From: WHSM01 sp036375165
GTDB taxonomy: Bacteria; Actinomycetota; Actinomycetes; Mycobacteriales; Micromonosporaceae
Direction of reading: 5' to 3'
Assembly: GCA_036375165.1 (NCBI GenBank)
Contig: DASUSI010000116.1
Span: forward strand, 21,885 to 85,884
Length of the DNA stretch: 64,000 nucleotides
Made by a program: the position numbers and the translations under genes. The notes under the pieces are model-generated. The model had not been told where the DNA came from and did not search any database. It was given only the letters and a program-made list of their open reading frames with translations. Below are positions 44,428 through 54,551 of the stretch, piece after piece (within the stretch, counting starts at the first letter, position 1; the number at the start of each line of letters is the position of its first letter).

Positions 44428-44814
44428 GCGGACCTCCGGGAGACACCACACACAGCAGGACCGCACCGGACCGCGACAGCAGCCCTTACGCGCGACCTGC
44501 CCCTCTTGTCCGGATTATCCATATCAGGCACACCGCTGGGAACCACCCTCAGTCGCGGAACAGACCTACGTTCGAAACACCTCCCATCTCCCCACTCCCA
44601 GCACAAACACCACCGCCGGGAACACCGCCCGATCATCGACCCGGGCGATCCCACCGCACCGACGACGCTTCGGGGCTGGCGGGACCAACGAGGCGACGGT
44701 CTCTTACAACCTGTCCGGCACAAGCCGGACCGCCAACCTGCTACCCACAATGGACCACTGTCGTCGCTGATCAACTACGCCAACTGAGATACGCTCTAAA
44801 TTCCGACCATAGCG
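44428..44814. other. Intergenic region between protease and immunity genes
   Basis: 387 bases with no convincing gene. It should contain the protease promoter (near 44430-44560, minus strand, with an AT-rich GGATAAT-like stretch near 44510-44525) and the transcript end of the DUF4265/RHS unit. The right part becomes AT-rich near 44780-44815. Open frames across it look like shadows and have no recognisable domain. Confidence 0.5.
44713..44730. terminator. Hairpin downstream of the DUF4265 gene
   Basis: GTCCGGC-ACAA-GCCGGAC is a perfect 7-base stem with a 4-base loop about 85 bases past the immunity gene stop. There is no U-tract, as is common in actinobacteria, so it is a candidate terminator only. 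Confidence 0.4.
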
Positions 44815-45315
44815 TCAAACTCGGAACTCCTCTACGTCTGCCCACTCCCAGTACGCCTGTTTAGCGGCAACCGGAACGGCGATCGCATTCCATACCTCAT
44901 TTATCTTGCCGCCGGGAGGTAGATCTATGGCGATGTGCCTATTGCCACTCCACTCAAACTTTAGTCCCGCTTCCGTCACGGCAGCTTCCACTCGCGCTAC
45001 GACTGCGGGAAGGTCCGTCCCAGACAGTGCGGGAGCAAAGAACACACGGAACGCCCGATGTCCAGATCTTCCCACAACACTTTTGACATGGCGAGCAGTA
45101 GAGTCAAGCTCAACGATGTCGTTCAGTGCCATACCATAGACCCGGAACGGAATACAGGATACTTGGTATTTCTTCTCCCCCAGCGGCGTTAACCACAACT
45201 GCTCCATCAGGTTTCTGAACCCGAAAGGGCTCAAGTCAACCATGGCAATATGGTTCTGGTTTGAACGTCCTACGGGCGACTCATGAACAATATATTTCAT
45301 TTCACTCTCGCCCAT
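44815..45315 (-). CDS. DUF4265 family protein, probable immunity protein for the RHS toxin
   Basis: This 166-residue cytoplasmic protein matches the DUF4265 pattern: YQVSCIPFRVYGMALNDIVELD, then VVGRSGHRAFRVFFAPAL and IAIDLPPGGKINEVW. DUF4265 proteins often sit beside polymorphic toxins or orphan toxin tips. This one begins 63 bases after the stop of the RHS gene on the same strand, the usual position for a cognate immunity gene. The ATG at 45315 has GGGGG just upstream; ATG 45300 is an alternative. It uses more A/T-rich codons than neighbouring genes, suggesting horizontal transfer of the toxin tip plus immunity pair. Confidence 0.75.
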   Translation of the reverse strand: MGESEMKYIVHESPVGRSNQNHIAMVDLSPFGFRNLMEQLWLTPLGEKKYQVSCIPFRVYGMALNDIVELDSTARHVKSVVGRSGHRAFRVFFAPALSGTDLPAVVARVEAAVTEAGLKFEWSGNRHIAIDLPPGGKINEVWNAIAVPVAAKQAYWEWADVEEFRV

Positions 45316-45377
45316 ATCGCCCCCTACGGAAGCTGCGGCCCGGTGCTCGATATCGGCACCGGGCCGTGCTTCCTGAA

Positions 45378-48300
45378 CTATCGTCTTATGTGGGATGGCC
45401 ACCACGGCGGCGGCCATGGGCCACTATAGCCTGCCGGTGGATTGAGTGGTGCACCGTGGTCCCGCTTCGAACTATTGCAAGGAGTACATGCGGGGATAGT
45501 GTTGGCGTCGGTGAGGTCACCACCACGACTGCGGGGGAAGACGTGGTCGACTCCGGTTGCTGGATTCGTCCGACAGTAGGAACACAGTGGAGTCGGCAAA
45601 TTTGGATCTGCATTCACACCGATGTTGTAGTCCGCCAACATATCCTGCGGGATCCGCTTTCCAGCACCGGGACCGCCAGCAGACCCTGCGGGGATGTCGT
45701 GGATCGGTTCCCCGTTCGGGCCACAACCCGTGGGTGTGTTGATGTTGTGGACAAGAGTGGGGGTGTCGCCTGCTACGACGTGGTAGGTGTGGATGTCGGC
45801 GATGGTGAGGTTGTGGACGCGTTGGTGGCGTTGGAATTCGCGTGTGGCAGTGACCTGAACCCAGGTGCCGGCTGAGGTGCGGAGCATGTCGCCGGGTCGT
45901 AGGTCTTTCGCATCCACCCACGCGCCGAGGTTCTCGACCCAGAACGGGTGGCCGTCCGTGGCGATCACGGTTCCTGTGTCGTCACCAGCCTTGCCGTCGG
46001 TGTCCACTGTGACCTCGACCAGGTCTTTGTCACCCTGACCGGCGATCAAGGCGAGGACTATCCGACCACCGGCCTGGCCGGTCTTCGGGTCGGTCGCCAG
46101 GACCAGGTCACCAACCTTCACGTCGTCGATCCGCTTGGTGGACCCGTCTGCCATCACCACGCGGGTCTCGGGGGTGAAACTGTTCCCGATCGGGCACGAG
46201 TCCGGTGCCTTGGACGCTGGTGGTGCCGGGTCTGGTTGTTTCGGCGGTTGCGCGGGCTGCTTTGGCGGCGCGGGCTGGTCGGGTTTGGAACCTGAACCTG
46301 GGTCCTTACCACCGCTGGGTGCGTCTGGCTTGGCAGGCGGCGCGTCGGCCCTGCGTGTGGCGCCAAGCACGTCGACGGCCTCGTCCACGCCCTTCGACCC
46401 GGAACGGGCGGCGTCGATGCCTTTGTAGGCATACTTCGCGCCCTTGGCAGCGGCAGCGCCCCAGCCGACGAACGGGATGGCACCGGCTGCTGAGAGAGCG
46501 GCGTCGGCGTAGTTGCCCTCGGCGGCGTACCAGGCGGCGTTGGCGAGGTCGGCGACTTCACCAACGACGGGCACCAGACCGACCACATCCAAGGCGGCGT
46601 GGCCGATGTCTGACCAACCCCAGTGCCCGTCCATCTCGATCCGGGACAGCGGGTTGCCACCCGCGAACGCGTACCGGTTCATCGTGAACGGATCAGTCGT
46701 CAACCCGAAGTCGGCAAACGCACCCGCGTACATGTCCCGGGACAGGAACCGGTTCAGACCGGGGTCGTAGTCACGAGCACCCATGTCGTAATTGCCGGTG
46801 GCGGGGTCGAGCTGCTTGGCCCCGAACCGGAACGTGTTGTACGGCTCCTTGTCCGGGTTCGCCGGGTCCGGCTTGTCCACGCCGGTCGCCAGGTCGTTGT
46901 CCGGTGAGCCATAGGCGGTGTAACCGTACGTGGTGCGGGAGTTACCGGACTCGTTCGTCAGGATCTCGACGTTGCCCCGGGTGTCGTACCCGTAGACCGA
47001 GAACTCCTTCGTGCCATCGGACTTGTGGCGCAGCATCGAGATCCGCTCGGCCTGACCACCGTACTGGTAGGTCCGAGCCAGAGAACCGTCCACAGTCTCC
47101 GACGCGACCGAATTGTCCACCCCGAGATACGCCATCTCGGTGGTCTTCTCATCCGGCGTGCCCGCCTTCTCCTTCCGCGACAGCGTCCGGTCGAACGGGT
47201 CATGCACATACTCGGTGGTCTTCGCATTCGACCCGGAGCCGGCGCGGTGCTTCGCCGTCCGGTCGAACCCGTCGTAGGTGTACTTCTCGGCCACCTGACC
47301 GCCGGACACCACCGTGTCCAACCGGCCGTACGGGTCGTAGTTGTACGTCGATGTCGCGCCACCCACTGCCGTCGCGGATGTCATCCGGTTCCGGTCGTAC
47401 ACGTAGTTGGTGGTGGTGCCGGCGATCGTCTGCGACACCGTGTTGCCGTTCGGGTCCAGCACATAGTCCTGGACCTTCTGGCCACCGCCGCCCACCGCCG
47501 AGCGGGTCACCTTCTTCAGCCGGTCGCGCGGGTCGTACTCGTAGGTGTAGGTACGGTCCAGAAGCGACCCGTCATCCGCACTACGCAACCCCGCGTGATC
47601 AGTCGCGATGTGACTGTTCGACGTGTACGTCAGCGTGTGTTCGTTGACCACGCTCAGGTCAGGCTTCTTCTCGACCTGGTACTTGGTCAGCCCGTCCAGG
47701 AAGTAGTCGTAGTTGACGGTGTTGCCGTTGGCCGCGGTTTCGGTGTCGACCAGACCCTTCGGCGTGTACGTGAAACCGGTGGTCTTCGCCGACACACCGG
47801 GCTCGGTGTGCGTCACCGATGACACCGCGTCCCGCACGTCGTAGTCGAACTCGGTGGTCTTGGAGTCGTGGGTACGAGTCTCCGGGTTGGAGTTCGGGTC
47901 GTACGTGAACGACGTGGTGTGCTTCAACGCAGAGTTCAGGAGCTCCTCGACCCGGCTCGCCCGGTTCAGTCCGTCATAGGTCAGCGACCAGGTGTCGATC
48001 AACGCGCCGGAACTGGAGTCGGTGACCTTGGTCTGGTTGCTGTTGACGTCGTACTCGTAGGCGAAGGTCTTCTGCTCGGTGTCCGGTGGGTCGCCGCTGG
48101 TGTCCCGGACCAGTTTCACCGCGTCCGCAGCCACACTGCCGGTGGCCGATGTGCCGAGTTCGATGTTGTGGGCGATGCCTTCGGTGAACCGGTGCGAGCC
48201 GAGACTCACCCACTGGCCCGCGTTCTGGGTCTGGTCCACGGTCACGGTGGTGGTTCCGTCAGCGTGCCGCACCGTGTACGGCGCGTTGTTCGCGGTCGCC

Positions 48301-51300
48301 GTCGGGTACTTCACCCACACCTGGTAATTGCCATCGGCCGGCACCGTCAGCTGCCAGGTGAACGTGTCGGTCGACCCGGCGGCGTGGGTGCGGTAGTCGT
48401 ACCCCTGGTGGTTGTTACCGGTGGTGGACGTACCCCAGGTGCCGGTGGAACTGGTGTGCTGCGAGTCGGAGTTGTCCACCAGCACCACGTGCTTGCCGGC
48501 GGGAACCCCGGTGTCGGTACGGGTCTTCAGCTTCCCGTCCGGGTAGTACGTCCAGCCGATGGTCCGGCTCTGCGAACCTCCCGCGCTGGTGACCGTCGCC
48601 TCGGTCTGCTGTCCCAGCACGTCGTACCGGTAGCTGGTGAGGATGTCCCACGGATCCGTGGAGGTCTTCACCCAGCCGTTGTCGGTGTGGGTGTACCGGG
48701 TGTCGTTACGGACCGTCTGACCCTCCGACGGCGGCGCGGACACCTTGGTCATCCGCCCCACCTCGTCGTACGCGTAGGTGGTCTTGTCGGGCTGGTTGTA
48801 CCGGGCGTCGTCCGGGTCGTACGCGACGATCTCCTCCAGCGGCCGGTTCAGGGCGTCGTAGACCGTCCGGGTCGCGAAGTCGTCCGGGTCGGTGGGGGTT
48901 TCCACACCGCGCGGGGTGATCGTCCGGGTCGGGTTGCCGACCTCGTCGTACTCGTACTTCGTGATCCGGTACGTGGTGGTGCCGTTCTCCACCTTGTGCG
49001 GCACCTTGACCTGGGTGACCATGCCGCGCTCGTCGCGGACCATCTCGGTGGTGACGTTTTCCTGGTCGGTGGTGCGGACCGCCTGGCCGTCCTTGTCGAA
49101 CGTGTACGTCACCGTGTGACCGGCCGCGTCGATCTCCTGGGTCACCTGGTGCTTCAGGTCGTAGACGTTGATGAGCGTGTAGTCGTTCGGGTCGGTGGTG
49201 GCGTTCTTGCGGGCGTCGACGACCTTGGTGACGTTGCCGACGTTGTCGTATGTGGAGGTATAGCGGCCACCGTTGGCGTCGGTGGTCTCCACGAGTTGGT
49301 AGATCTGGTCGTAGGCGTACCTGGTGACGTAGTCGTTTGGATCGGTTGGGGTGAGGTTGCCTTTCGGCTCGGTCTCGGTGAGCAGGTTGCCGACGTCGTC
49401 GTACGTCATGGTGACGACGCGGTCCGGCCCGGTCGGGGTGTCCTTCGGGAGCACCATCCGGGTGGGACGGTCAGCCGGGTCGTAGTCCGCCGTGGTGACC
49501 GCGCCGTTGGGGGCGGTCTCCGTGGTCACGTTGTCGTTGCGGTCGTAGACCGGGGCCGGGGTGACCACGTACTCCCCCGCCGACTGGTTGATCGGCATGC
49601 GGGACTCACCGGAGCGCCCGAACGTGTCGTACTGGTAGGTGCTGGTCTTGAGCAGGGCGTCGGTGACCGATGTGACGTTGCCACGTACGTCGTAGGCGAA
49701 CGTGGTGGCGCGGGTGAGCGGGTCGGTGATGGTGCGGGGGTAGCCGTTGGGGTCAAAGCTGGAGTTCGTGGTGGTGTTGCCGTTGGCGTCGGTCGTCGTC
49801 TGCAACTGGCCCCACGTGTCGTAGGTGTGGCTGGTCTTGTAGTCGTCGGGGTCCGGTGTGGTGTTGCCGACCGGGTCGACCACCCATGCCAGGTCGCCTT
49901 CGAGGGTGTATCCGAAGGTCCATCTGCGACCTTCGGGGCTGGTCTTGGAGATGACTTCGGCGACGTGCCCGTTGAGTTGGGTCTGGTACGTCAACGTGGT
50001 GCCTGCCCAGCCATTGGCGACGGCAAGGGCGTCCTTGATTTCGGTGGGGTAACCGGTCTTCTGGTCGTAGACCCAGGTGGAGACCGCGCCGTTGGCCTCT
50101 TCCAGCCGGATCACGTTGTTGTCGGCGTCCCAACCCAGTTTGGTGGTCTGGTTCTTGGCATCGGTGGTCTCGGTGAGTCTGCCGAAGCCGTCCATCAGGT
50201 ATCCGGTGGCGTGCAGTTCCGCGTCGGTGACCGTGGCCCGGATGAACGAACCGGCGGTGCCGTCCGGGTCGACGTACGCGTAGTCGGTCACTCCACCACG
50301 CCGGTCGGTGATGGTGCGCGTCGCCCAGTGGAACTTCGGGTCGTCCTGCGGTGGCGTGTAGTAGGTCAGGTTCGTGGCGTTGTCCCGCGGGTCGGTGACC
50401 CGGACGAGTTTGACGTTCTTGTTGCCTTGGGTCATGTCGTAGCGGAACTTGAACGTCTTCGACTGGCTTGATCCGGCGCCGTCGATGAGTTCGCCGAGTA
50501 GGCCCTTGTCGGTGTACGTGAGGGTGAGCTGCCGACCGGAGATGTCGGTGATGGTCTTGACGTGATCGATGATGTGCGGGTTGGTCAGGTTGGTCGCTGA
50601 CTGGCGGGTCCAGGTGGTGTCGTCGATGTAGTCGTAGTTCTCACCCTTGGCGTAGTAGGTCAGGGTGAGGGTTTGCCGGCCGGTGGGGTCGGTCAGGTAT
50701 TTGAGGAACTTGGTGGGTTTGTTGTGGGACCGCCGCTCTTCGTAGGTGAACAGCAGTTCGTTGCCGTTGTTGTCCACGGTGGCGGACAGGTAGCCGTCGC
50801 AGTCGTAGAAGAACTGGGTACGGTCCGGCCGGGTCATGACCCAGGCCCGGTCCTCTTCGGTCTGGTTGGTGCATGCCACCAGACGCTGCAGGTACAAGTG
50901 GACGCCTTTCGGCTGGGTCCAGGTGCTGGTTGCGGCGTCCCAGGCGAACACATGGCTGGTGCCGTCGCCGTCGGTGAGGGTCACCGTCGTGGGATTGGGA
51001 TTCGGGTGGAAGTCCAGCGGCGTGCCGAGCCGCATCAGGGATGACGCCTGTAGCGACCAGCCGTAGCCCGCCACAGTGTCGGAGGTGTCCAGCGAGTTGT
51101 AAGCCAGGCTCACGAATGTCGCCAGGCCTCGGGACGGGTTGGAGAACGCGCCGTAGGACCAGACCGTGTTCCCGGCGTACAGGTTGGTCATCGCGGAGCT
51201 GCCCGCACCCGTCGGAGAGGCCGTGTACTGGTAGAACTTCTCCAGGCCGAGTTGGTTTGAGGTCGGGTCCTCGACCGCGACGTTCTGGTTGAGCGAGGCG

Positions 51301-54300
51301 ATGTTGTCGGTTTCGGACAGCCACTGGCCGGTGGTCTTGTTCCGCAGTTCCCATTTCAGGACGTAGTCGGTGCGTTTGTTGCCGGCGTCCGATTGGATCG
51401 GGGTGCGCAGCTGGGCCGAGATGTCGACGGTTTCGCCGGGTGAGATGTCCTGCGGCAACGGGGTGGCGAGTTGGTTACCGCCGGTGGTGACGTCGGTGCC
51501 ATCAGGCAGGGTCCACCGGTAGGACAGCTCCCACGTGGCGGTGGTCCAGGTGCTCAGCGTGGTGTTGGACAGTGTGACCGGGATCGTGTACTGGTCGCCC
51601 GGGATCATCCGGGCGGGTGTCGACGCGGCGTAGTAGGTCGATGCCGGCGTTTTTTCCAGGTAGGTCACTTCCAGCGTCGGGCGGACCAAAGGTTCGGCAC
51701 CCTCGGAGGAGAGCAGCATTACCCGGGCGGTGGACACCGCCTCGGAGCGCATCTTCAACAGGAAGCCGTAGTTCGTGGTCGGGTTGTCAATCCAACCCTC
51801 CACAGTGCTCCTGACGTTCCACCGCTGCCATTCCGGGTCGTTGGTGATATCGGTGACCCCGGACAGCGCTGCCTGGTCGTAGTCGCCGCCGGGTGTGGTC
51901 CACGCTGTGGCGGCGGAAGCCCGGTTCCACGACGCGGTGGTCTCGTCAAAGCCTCGGGTGAGCTTGTGGACATCCACCCACTCATCGGTGTCCGTGCCCG
52001 GGTATTGGTAGGTGGTCCACATCCGCAACTGCGCCGTGGTGATCTGCGCGTCGGTGGGAATCCCCGTGATACCGCCGAACTTCACCAGACCTCGGGTGTC
52101 GCCGTAATAGGTTGAGTTGTTCCCCGGGGACACGTACGGGTCGCCGTCGTAGACATCGACGTTTTCGGTGGGGCGTGCCGCCGACAGGGTGGTGTCGGTG
52201 ACGCCAGTGCGGAAAATCTTCGTGATGTGCCCGGCCTTGGGCAGCCGCGCCCCCTGCGTGGGAGCGGGGATCACCTGCCCGTCGCGGGTCTTCACCGCGA
52301 TCATGTAGTAGTAATACTGGCCGATCTGATCATCCGGGGTATCGGCGGGCGTCGGCGTGGCGGACGTGTCCTGATACGCCAACGTCCCGGGTGCGAGTGG
52401 CGACACCAACGTGGCCGCGGACGGCACAAAGGTCTGTCGGATACTGCGGTGCACCTGATACTCGACGAGGTCGTCGTCCGGCGATGTGGACGGATCCTGG
52501 TACGCCGACCAGCCCAACAACGCACCGGTGGATGTCACGGTCGTCAGCGGTGACAGAGTCACCCCCGGCCGACCCCAGGTCAAGATCAGTCTCGGCAGGT
52601 TGTAATCCCGACCACCGTTCTGGTAGGCGTACTCGGACGCCTCGAACGCGGGCCCGCCGCGACCCTTCCTCGCCTCGTCAACCGCTTTGATCATGAACCC
52701 GTAGTTCGGCTGGGTACCGTTCACCCAGTCCTGCACCACGTTGCGCACCGGGAACGACGGCCAGACGCTTGTGATGAACCTCTTCTTCGTGGCCACGCCC
52801 CAGCGGGTGAACCGCACCGCGTCCGCGATCACCGCCTTGTTCGCCACGTCACCGAGCACCACCTTGTGGCTGGTCCCGGCGTTGAACCGGTGCACACCGA
52901 GGGTCGTCCACTTTCCCTCCGGGGTGGTGGCCTCGTACTGGTTGACGGCGTAGTTCGTGGTCCCCCCAGCGTGATAGACCGCGTACGGGGCGTTCGTCGG
53001 CCGGTCGGTCTCGCTGACGTAGTGCACTTCGACCTGGTAGTCACCGGTCTCGGTGATCGTCGGGACCCAGGTGTGACTGTGCCCGGCCGTGGCATCGTTG
53101 TTGTAGCGGTAGTCGGAGTTGATGGCCAACGGGGTGAGTGTCGCGTTCGTCGAGTACGGCCACGTGCCGACCACGGATGTGCCGGTGGCACCGTCATCAA
53201 CGGTGACCGTGTTGCCGGCCGGCTGCCCAGCACTGTTCGCGTTCATGTTCGCCCAGGTGGCGGTCGACTCCGACCACGGCGCGGTGACCCGACGCGCCTC
53301 CATCGCCACGTCGTACTCCCACGTGTGGTGGTGCTGGTCGTAGAACAGCTCCAGCCGGGCGTCATCCAGGGCGGTGTTCGACGGCACGCCGGTCAGCGGG
53401 AATTTCACCAGGCTCCGGTACATCTGCGAGGAGTCCGTCCCCACCTTCAACTGGTAGGTGCTGTTGTAGTTGGTGGCCGTACTGCCGGAGTAGATCTGCA
53501 CGTCCTGGCCGTCCGCCGGGACCGGCTGGATCTTCACCGTCGGGTCCACCGTGACCGGATACTCACGCGCCGCGTCAGCCAACCAGCGCACGTCCGGGGT
53601 CACCGTCACCAAGGTCTTTCCCGCCGTACGGGTCAGCTTCTGGGCGACCTTGTCGCTCCAGGTCTTGCCGTGCGGGGACTTCTTGTCATCCCGGTCGTCA
53701 AACATGAACGGCGCCGGCAACGTCAACGCCGGCAGTCCCCCGTCCAGACCGGTGAAGGACACCGACCCGTCCTTGCCCTGCCGCGCGGCAAGACCGGTCA
53801 TCGTGACGGTGAAGGCATAGGACACGGTTGAGGCCGGCTTCGAGTGCAGGACGATCTGTTCCTTCATCGCGGTCGGCGTCACCTCATAGACCAGGTCCGC
53901 GCCACCCAGCAGCCCTCGGTAGGTCACCGTCGACCCGTCCACGCGAGGCGTCGCCTTCCGGGCCTTGCCCGGCAGTCCAAGCTCGACAGACCGGCCCTCC
54001 CACTCAAACCGGACCAGGCGATCCGTCGAGTCGCCGAACAGGCTGGTGAACGTGTTCGTCGAGTTCCCCACCACAAACCCGGCACGTCTCGTCTCCCGGA
54101 CCCGGGTGTCGATCGGCCGCCACTTCCCGTCGCCATCGCGGTAATGAACTGGCCCCGCCGAGATTTCCCCCTGCACCCGACCGTCCGACAGCTGGAAGAA
54201 CCTGCCGTTCGCGGTGCGCCGCTCAGTCAGCTCCCGCACCCGCTTCTGCGCCGGCCACTTCTTCCCCGTCCGGGCCGGCTCATCCCTCGCCAAACCGGGA

Positions 54301-54551
54301 CCGAGCGACAGTCGCAGAGTCGCCATGTCCTGCCTCCGGTCATTGCCGACCGAACCCCGCAGGAGATCCCGCACATCGCCCATGCCGAAGCTGAAACCGA
54401 ACCCCCCACCCTCCGGCGAGAACGGCGCAGCAGCGAACATGGACCCGGCAAGGGTGACGACGACGAGCCCGACCAGCAGGCCCCTCGCCCGACGCATCGC
54501 CGGAATTCCGTCCCCCAGGTCTTGACCCCTCTGACCCCGAAATTCCCACAT
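45378..54551 (-). CDS. Giant secreted RHS/YD-repeat polymorphic toxin with HINT and HNH nuclease domains
   Basis: The protein has 3057 residues, with a Sec signal (about 20-43, GLLVGLVVVTLAGSMFAA). Order: a beta-rich N-terminal module; a DNRLRE domain (about 350-630) interrupted by a golvesin-C-like domain (about 450-580); a second DNRLRE domain (roughly 800-950); then dozens of RHS/YD repeats with a second golvesin-like insert. The RHS core end comes next (DPGLNRFLSRDMY, then MNRYAFAGGNP), then a HINT autoprocessing domain (2786-2936) and an HNH nuclease tip (2990-3057). Such proteins encase a C-terminal toxin inside an RHS shell for interbacterial competition. ATG 54551 has GGGGAGG 10 bases upstream; ATG 54497 is an alternative. 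The 290 bases upstream are noncoding and hold the promoter. Confidence 0.93.
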   Translation of the reverse strand: MWEFRGQRGQDLGDGIPAMRRARGLLVGLVVVTLAGSMFAAAPFSPEGGGFGFSFGMGDVRDLLRGSVGNDRRQDMATLRLSLGPGLARDEPARTGKKWPAQKRVRELTERRTANGRFFQLSDGRVQGEISAGPVHYRDGDGKWRPIDTRVRETRRAGFVVGNSTNTFTSLFGDSTDRLVRFEWEGRSVELGLPGKARKATPRVDGSTVTYRGLLGGADLVYEVTPTAMKEQIVLHSKPASTVSYAFTVTMTGLAARQGKDGSVSFTGLDGGLPALTLPAPFMFDDRDDKKSPHGKTWSDKVAQKLTRTAGKTLVTVTPDVRWLADAAREYPVTVDPTVKIQPVPADGQDVQIYSGSTATNYNSTYQLKVGTDSSQMYRSLVKFPLTGVPSNTALDDARLELFYDQHHHTWEYDVAMEARRVTAPWSESTATWANMNANSAGQPAGNTVTVDDGATGTSVVGTWPYSTNATLTPLAINSDYRYNNDATAGHSHTWVPTITETGDYQVEVHYVSETDRPTNAPYAVYHAGGTTNYAVNQYEATTPEGKWTTLGVHRFNAGTSHKVVLGDVANKAVIADAVRFTRWGVATKKRFITSVWPSFPVRNVVQDWVNGTQPNYGFMIKAVDEARKGRGGPAFEASEYAYQNGGRDYNLPRLILTWGRPGVTLSPLTTVTSTGALLGWSAYQDPSTSPDDDLVEYQVHRSIRQTFVPSAATLVSPLAPGTLAYQDTSATPTPADTPDDQIGQYYYYMIAVKTRDGQVIPAPTQGARLPKAGHITKIFRTGVTDTTLSAARPTENVDVYDGDPYVSPGNNSTYYGDTRGLVKFGGITGIPTDAQITTAQLRMWTTYQYPGTDTDEWVDVHKLTRGFDETTASWNRASAATAWTTPGGDYDQAALSGVTDITNDPEWQRWNVRSTVEGWIDNPTTNYGFLLKMRSEAVSTARVMLLSSEGAEPLVRPTLEVTYLEKTPASTYYAASTPARMIPGDQYTIPVTLSNTTLSTWTTATWELSYRWTLPDGTDVTTGGNQLATPLPQDISPGETVDISAQLRTPIQSDAGNKRTDYVLKWELRNKTTGQWLSETDNIASLNQNVAVEDPTSNQLGLEKFYQYTASPTGAGSSAMTNLYAGNTVWSYGAFSNPSRGLATFVSLAYNSLDTSDTVAGYGWSLQASSLMRLGTPLDFHPNPNPTTVTLTDGDGTSHVFAWDAATSTWTQPKGVHLYLQRLVACTNQTEEDRAWVMTRPDRTQFFYDCDGYLSATVDNNGNELLFTYEERRSHNKPTKFLKYLTDPTGRQTLTLTYYAKGENYDYIDDTTWTRQSATNLTNPHIIDHVKTITDISGRQLTLTYTDKGLLGELIDGAGSSQSKTFKFRYDMTQGNKNVKLVRVTDPRDNATNLTYYTPPQDDPKFHWATRTITDRRGGVTDYAYVDPDGTAGSFIRATVTDAELHATGYLMDGFGRLTETTDAKNQTTKLGWDADNNVIRLEEANGAVSTWVYDQKTGYPTEIKDALAVANGWAGTTLTYQTQLNGHVAEVISKTSPEGRRWTFGYTLEGDLAWVVDPVGNTTPDPDDYKTSHTYDTWGQLQTTTDANGNTTTNSSFDPNGYPRTITDPLTRATTFAYDVRGNVTSVTDALLKTSTYQYDTFGRSGESRMPINQSAGEYVVTPAPVYDRNDNVTTETAPNGAVTTADYDPADRPTRMVLPKDTPTGPDRVVTMTYDDVGNLLTETEPKGNLTPTDPNDYVTRYAYDQIYQLVETTDANGGRYTSTYDNVGNVTKVVDARKNATTDPNDYTLINVYDLKHQVTQEIDAAGHTVTYTFDKDGQAVRTTDQENVTTEMVRDERGMVTQVKVPHKVENGTTTYRITKYEYDEVGNPTRTITPRGVETPTDPDDFATRTVYDALNRPLEEIVAYDPDDARYNQPDKTTYAYDEVGRMTKVSAPPSEGQTVRNDTRYTHTDNGWVKTSTDPWDILTSYRYDVLGQQTEATVTSAGGSQSRTIGWTYYPDGKLKTRTDTGVPAGKHVVLVDNSDSQHTSSTGTWGTSTTGNNHQGYDYRTHAAGSTDTFTWQLTVPADGNYQVWVKYPTATANNAPYTVRHADGTTTVTVDQTQNAGQWVSLGSHRFTEGIAHNIELGTSATGSVAADAVKLVRDTSGDPPDTEQKTFAYEYDVNSNQTKVTDSSSGALIDTWSLTYDGLNRASRVEELLNSALKHTTSFTYDPNSNPETRTHDSKTTEFDYDVRDAVSSVTHTEPGVSAKTTGFTYTPKGLVDTETAANGNTVNYDYFLDGLTKYQVEKKPDLSVVNEHTLTYTSNSHIATDHAGLRSADDGSLLDRTYTYEYDPRDRLKKVTRSAVGGGGQKVQDYVLDPNGNTVSQTIAGTTTNYVYDRNRMTSATAVGGATSTYNYDPYGRLDTVVSGGQVAEKYTYDGFDRTAKHRAGSGSNAKTTEYVHDPFDRTLSRKEKAGTPDEKTTEMAYLGVDNSVASETVDGSLARTYQYGGQAERISMLRHKSDGTKEFSVYGYDTRGNVEILTNESGNSRTTYGYTAYGSPDNDLATGVDKPDPANPDKEPYNTFRFGAKQLDPATGNYDMGARDYDPGLNRFLSRDMYAGAFADFGLTTDPFTMNRYAFAGGNPLSRIEMDGHWGWSDIGHAALDVVGLVPVVGEVADLANAAWYAAEGNYADAALSAAGAIPFVGWGAAAAKGAKYAYKGIDAARSGSKGVDEAVDVLGATRRADAPPAKPDAPSGGKDPGSGSKPDQPAPPKQPAQPPKQPDPAPPASKAPDSCPIGNSFTPETRVVMADGSTKRIDDVKVGDLVLATDPKTGQAGGRIVLALIAGQGDKDLVEVTVDTDGKAGDDTGTVIATDGHPFWVENLGAWVDAKDLRPGDMLRTSAGTWVQVTATREFQRHQRVHNLTIADIHTYHVVAGDTPTLVHNINTPTGCGPNGEPIHDIPAGSAGGPGAGKRIPQDMLADYNIGVNADPNLPTPLCSYCRTNPATGVDHVFPRSRGGDLTDANTIPACTPCNSSKRDHGAPLNPPAGYSGPWPPPWWPSHIRR
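45381..45584 (-). other. HNH nuclease toxin tip of the RHS protein
   Basis: The last 68 residues carry a zinc-framed HNH motif: CSYC (2990-2993), VDHVFPRSRGG with D3002-H3003, NTIPACTPCNSSK with C3022 and C3025. HNH tips of this kind cut DNA in target cells. The tail PWPPPWWPSHIRR is Pro/Trp-rich. Confidence 0.88.
45744..46196 (-). other. HINT (hedgehog/intein-like) domain of the RHS protein
   Basis: Residues 2786-2936 start with a Cys (CPIGNSFTPETRVVMADGS). They contain DDVKVGDLVLATDPKTG, VIATDGHPFWVEN with the block B-type His, and RVHNLTIADIHTYHVVAG, and they end in LVHN. This is the pretoxin-HINT layout, which cleaves at its C-terminal Asn to free the toxin tip. Confidence 0.88.

Noticed and set aside
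47868..50471. An 867-residue open frame on the plus strand inside the RHS gene
   Set aside because: It is antisense to the YD repeats; its Val/Gly/Arg-rich composition is what the reverse complement of GC-rich repeats gives, and it has no domain or ribosome binding site.
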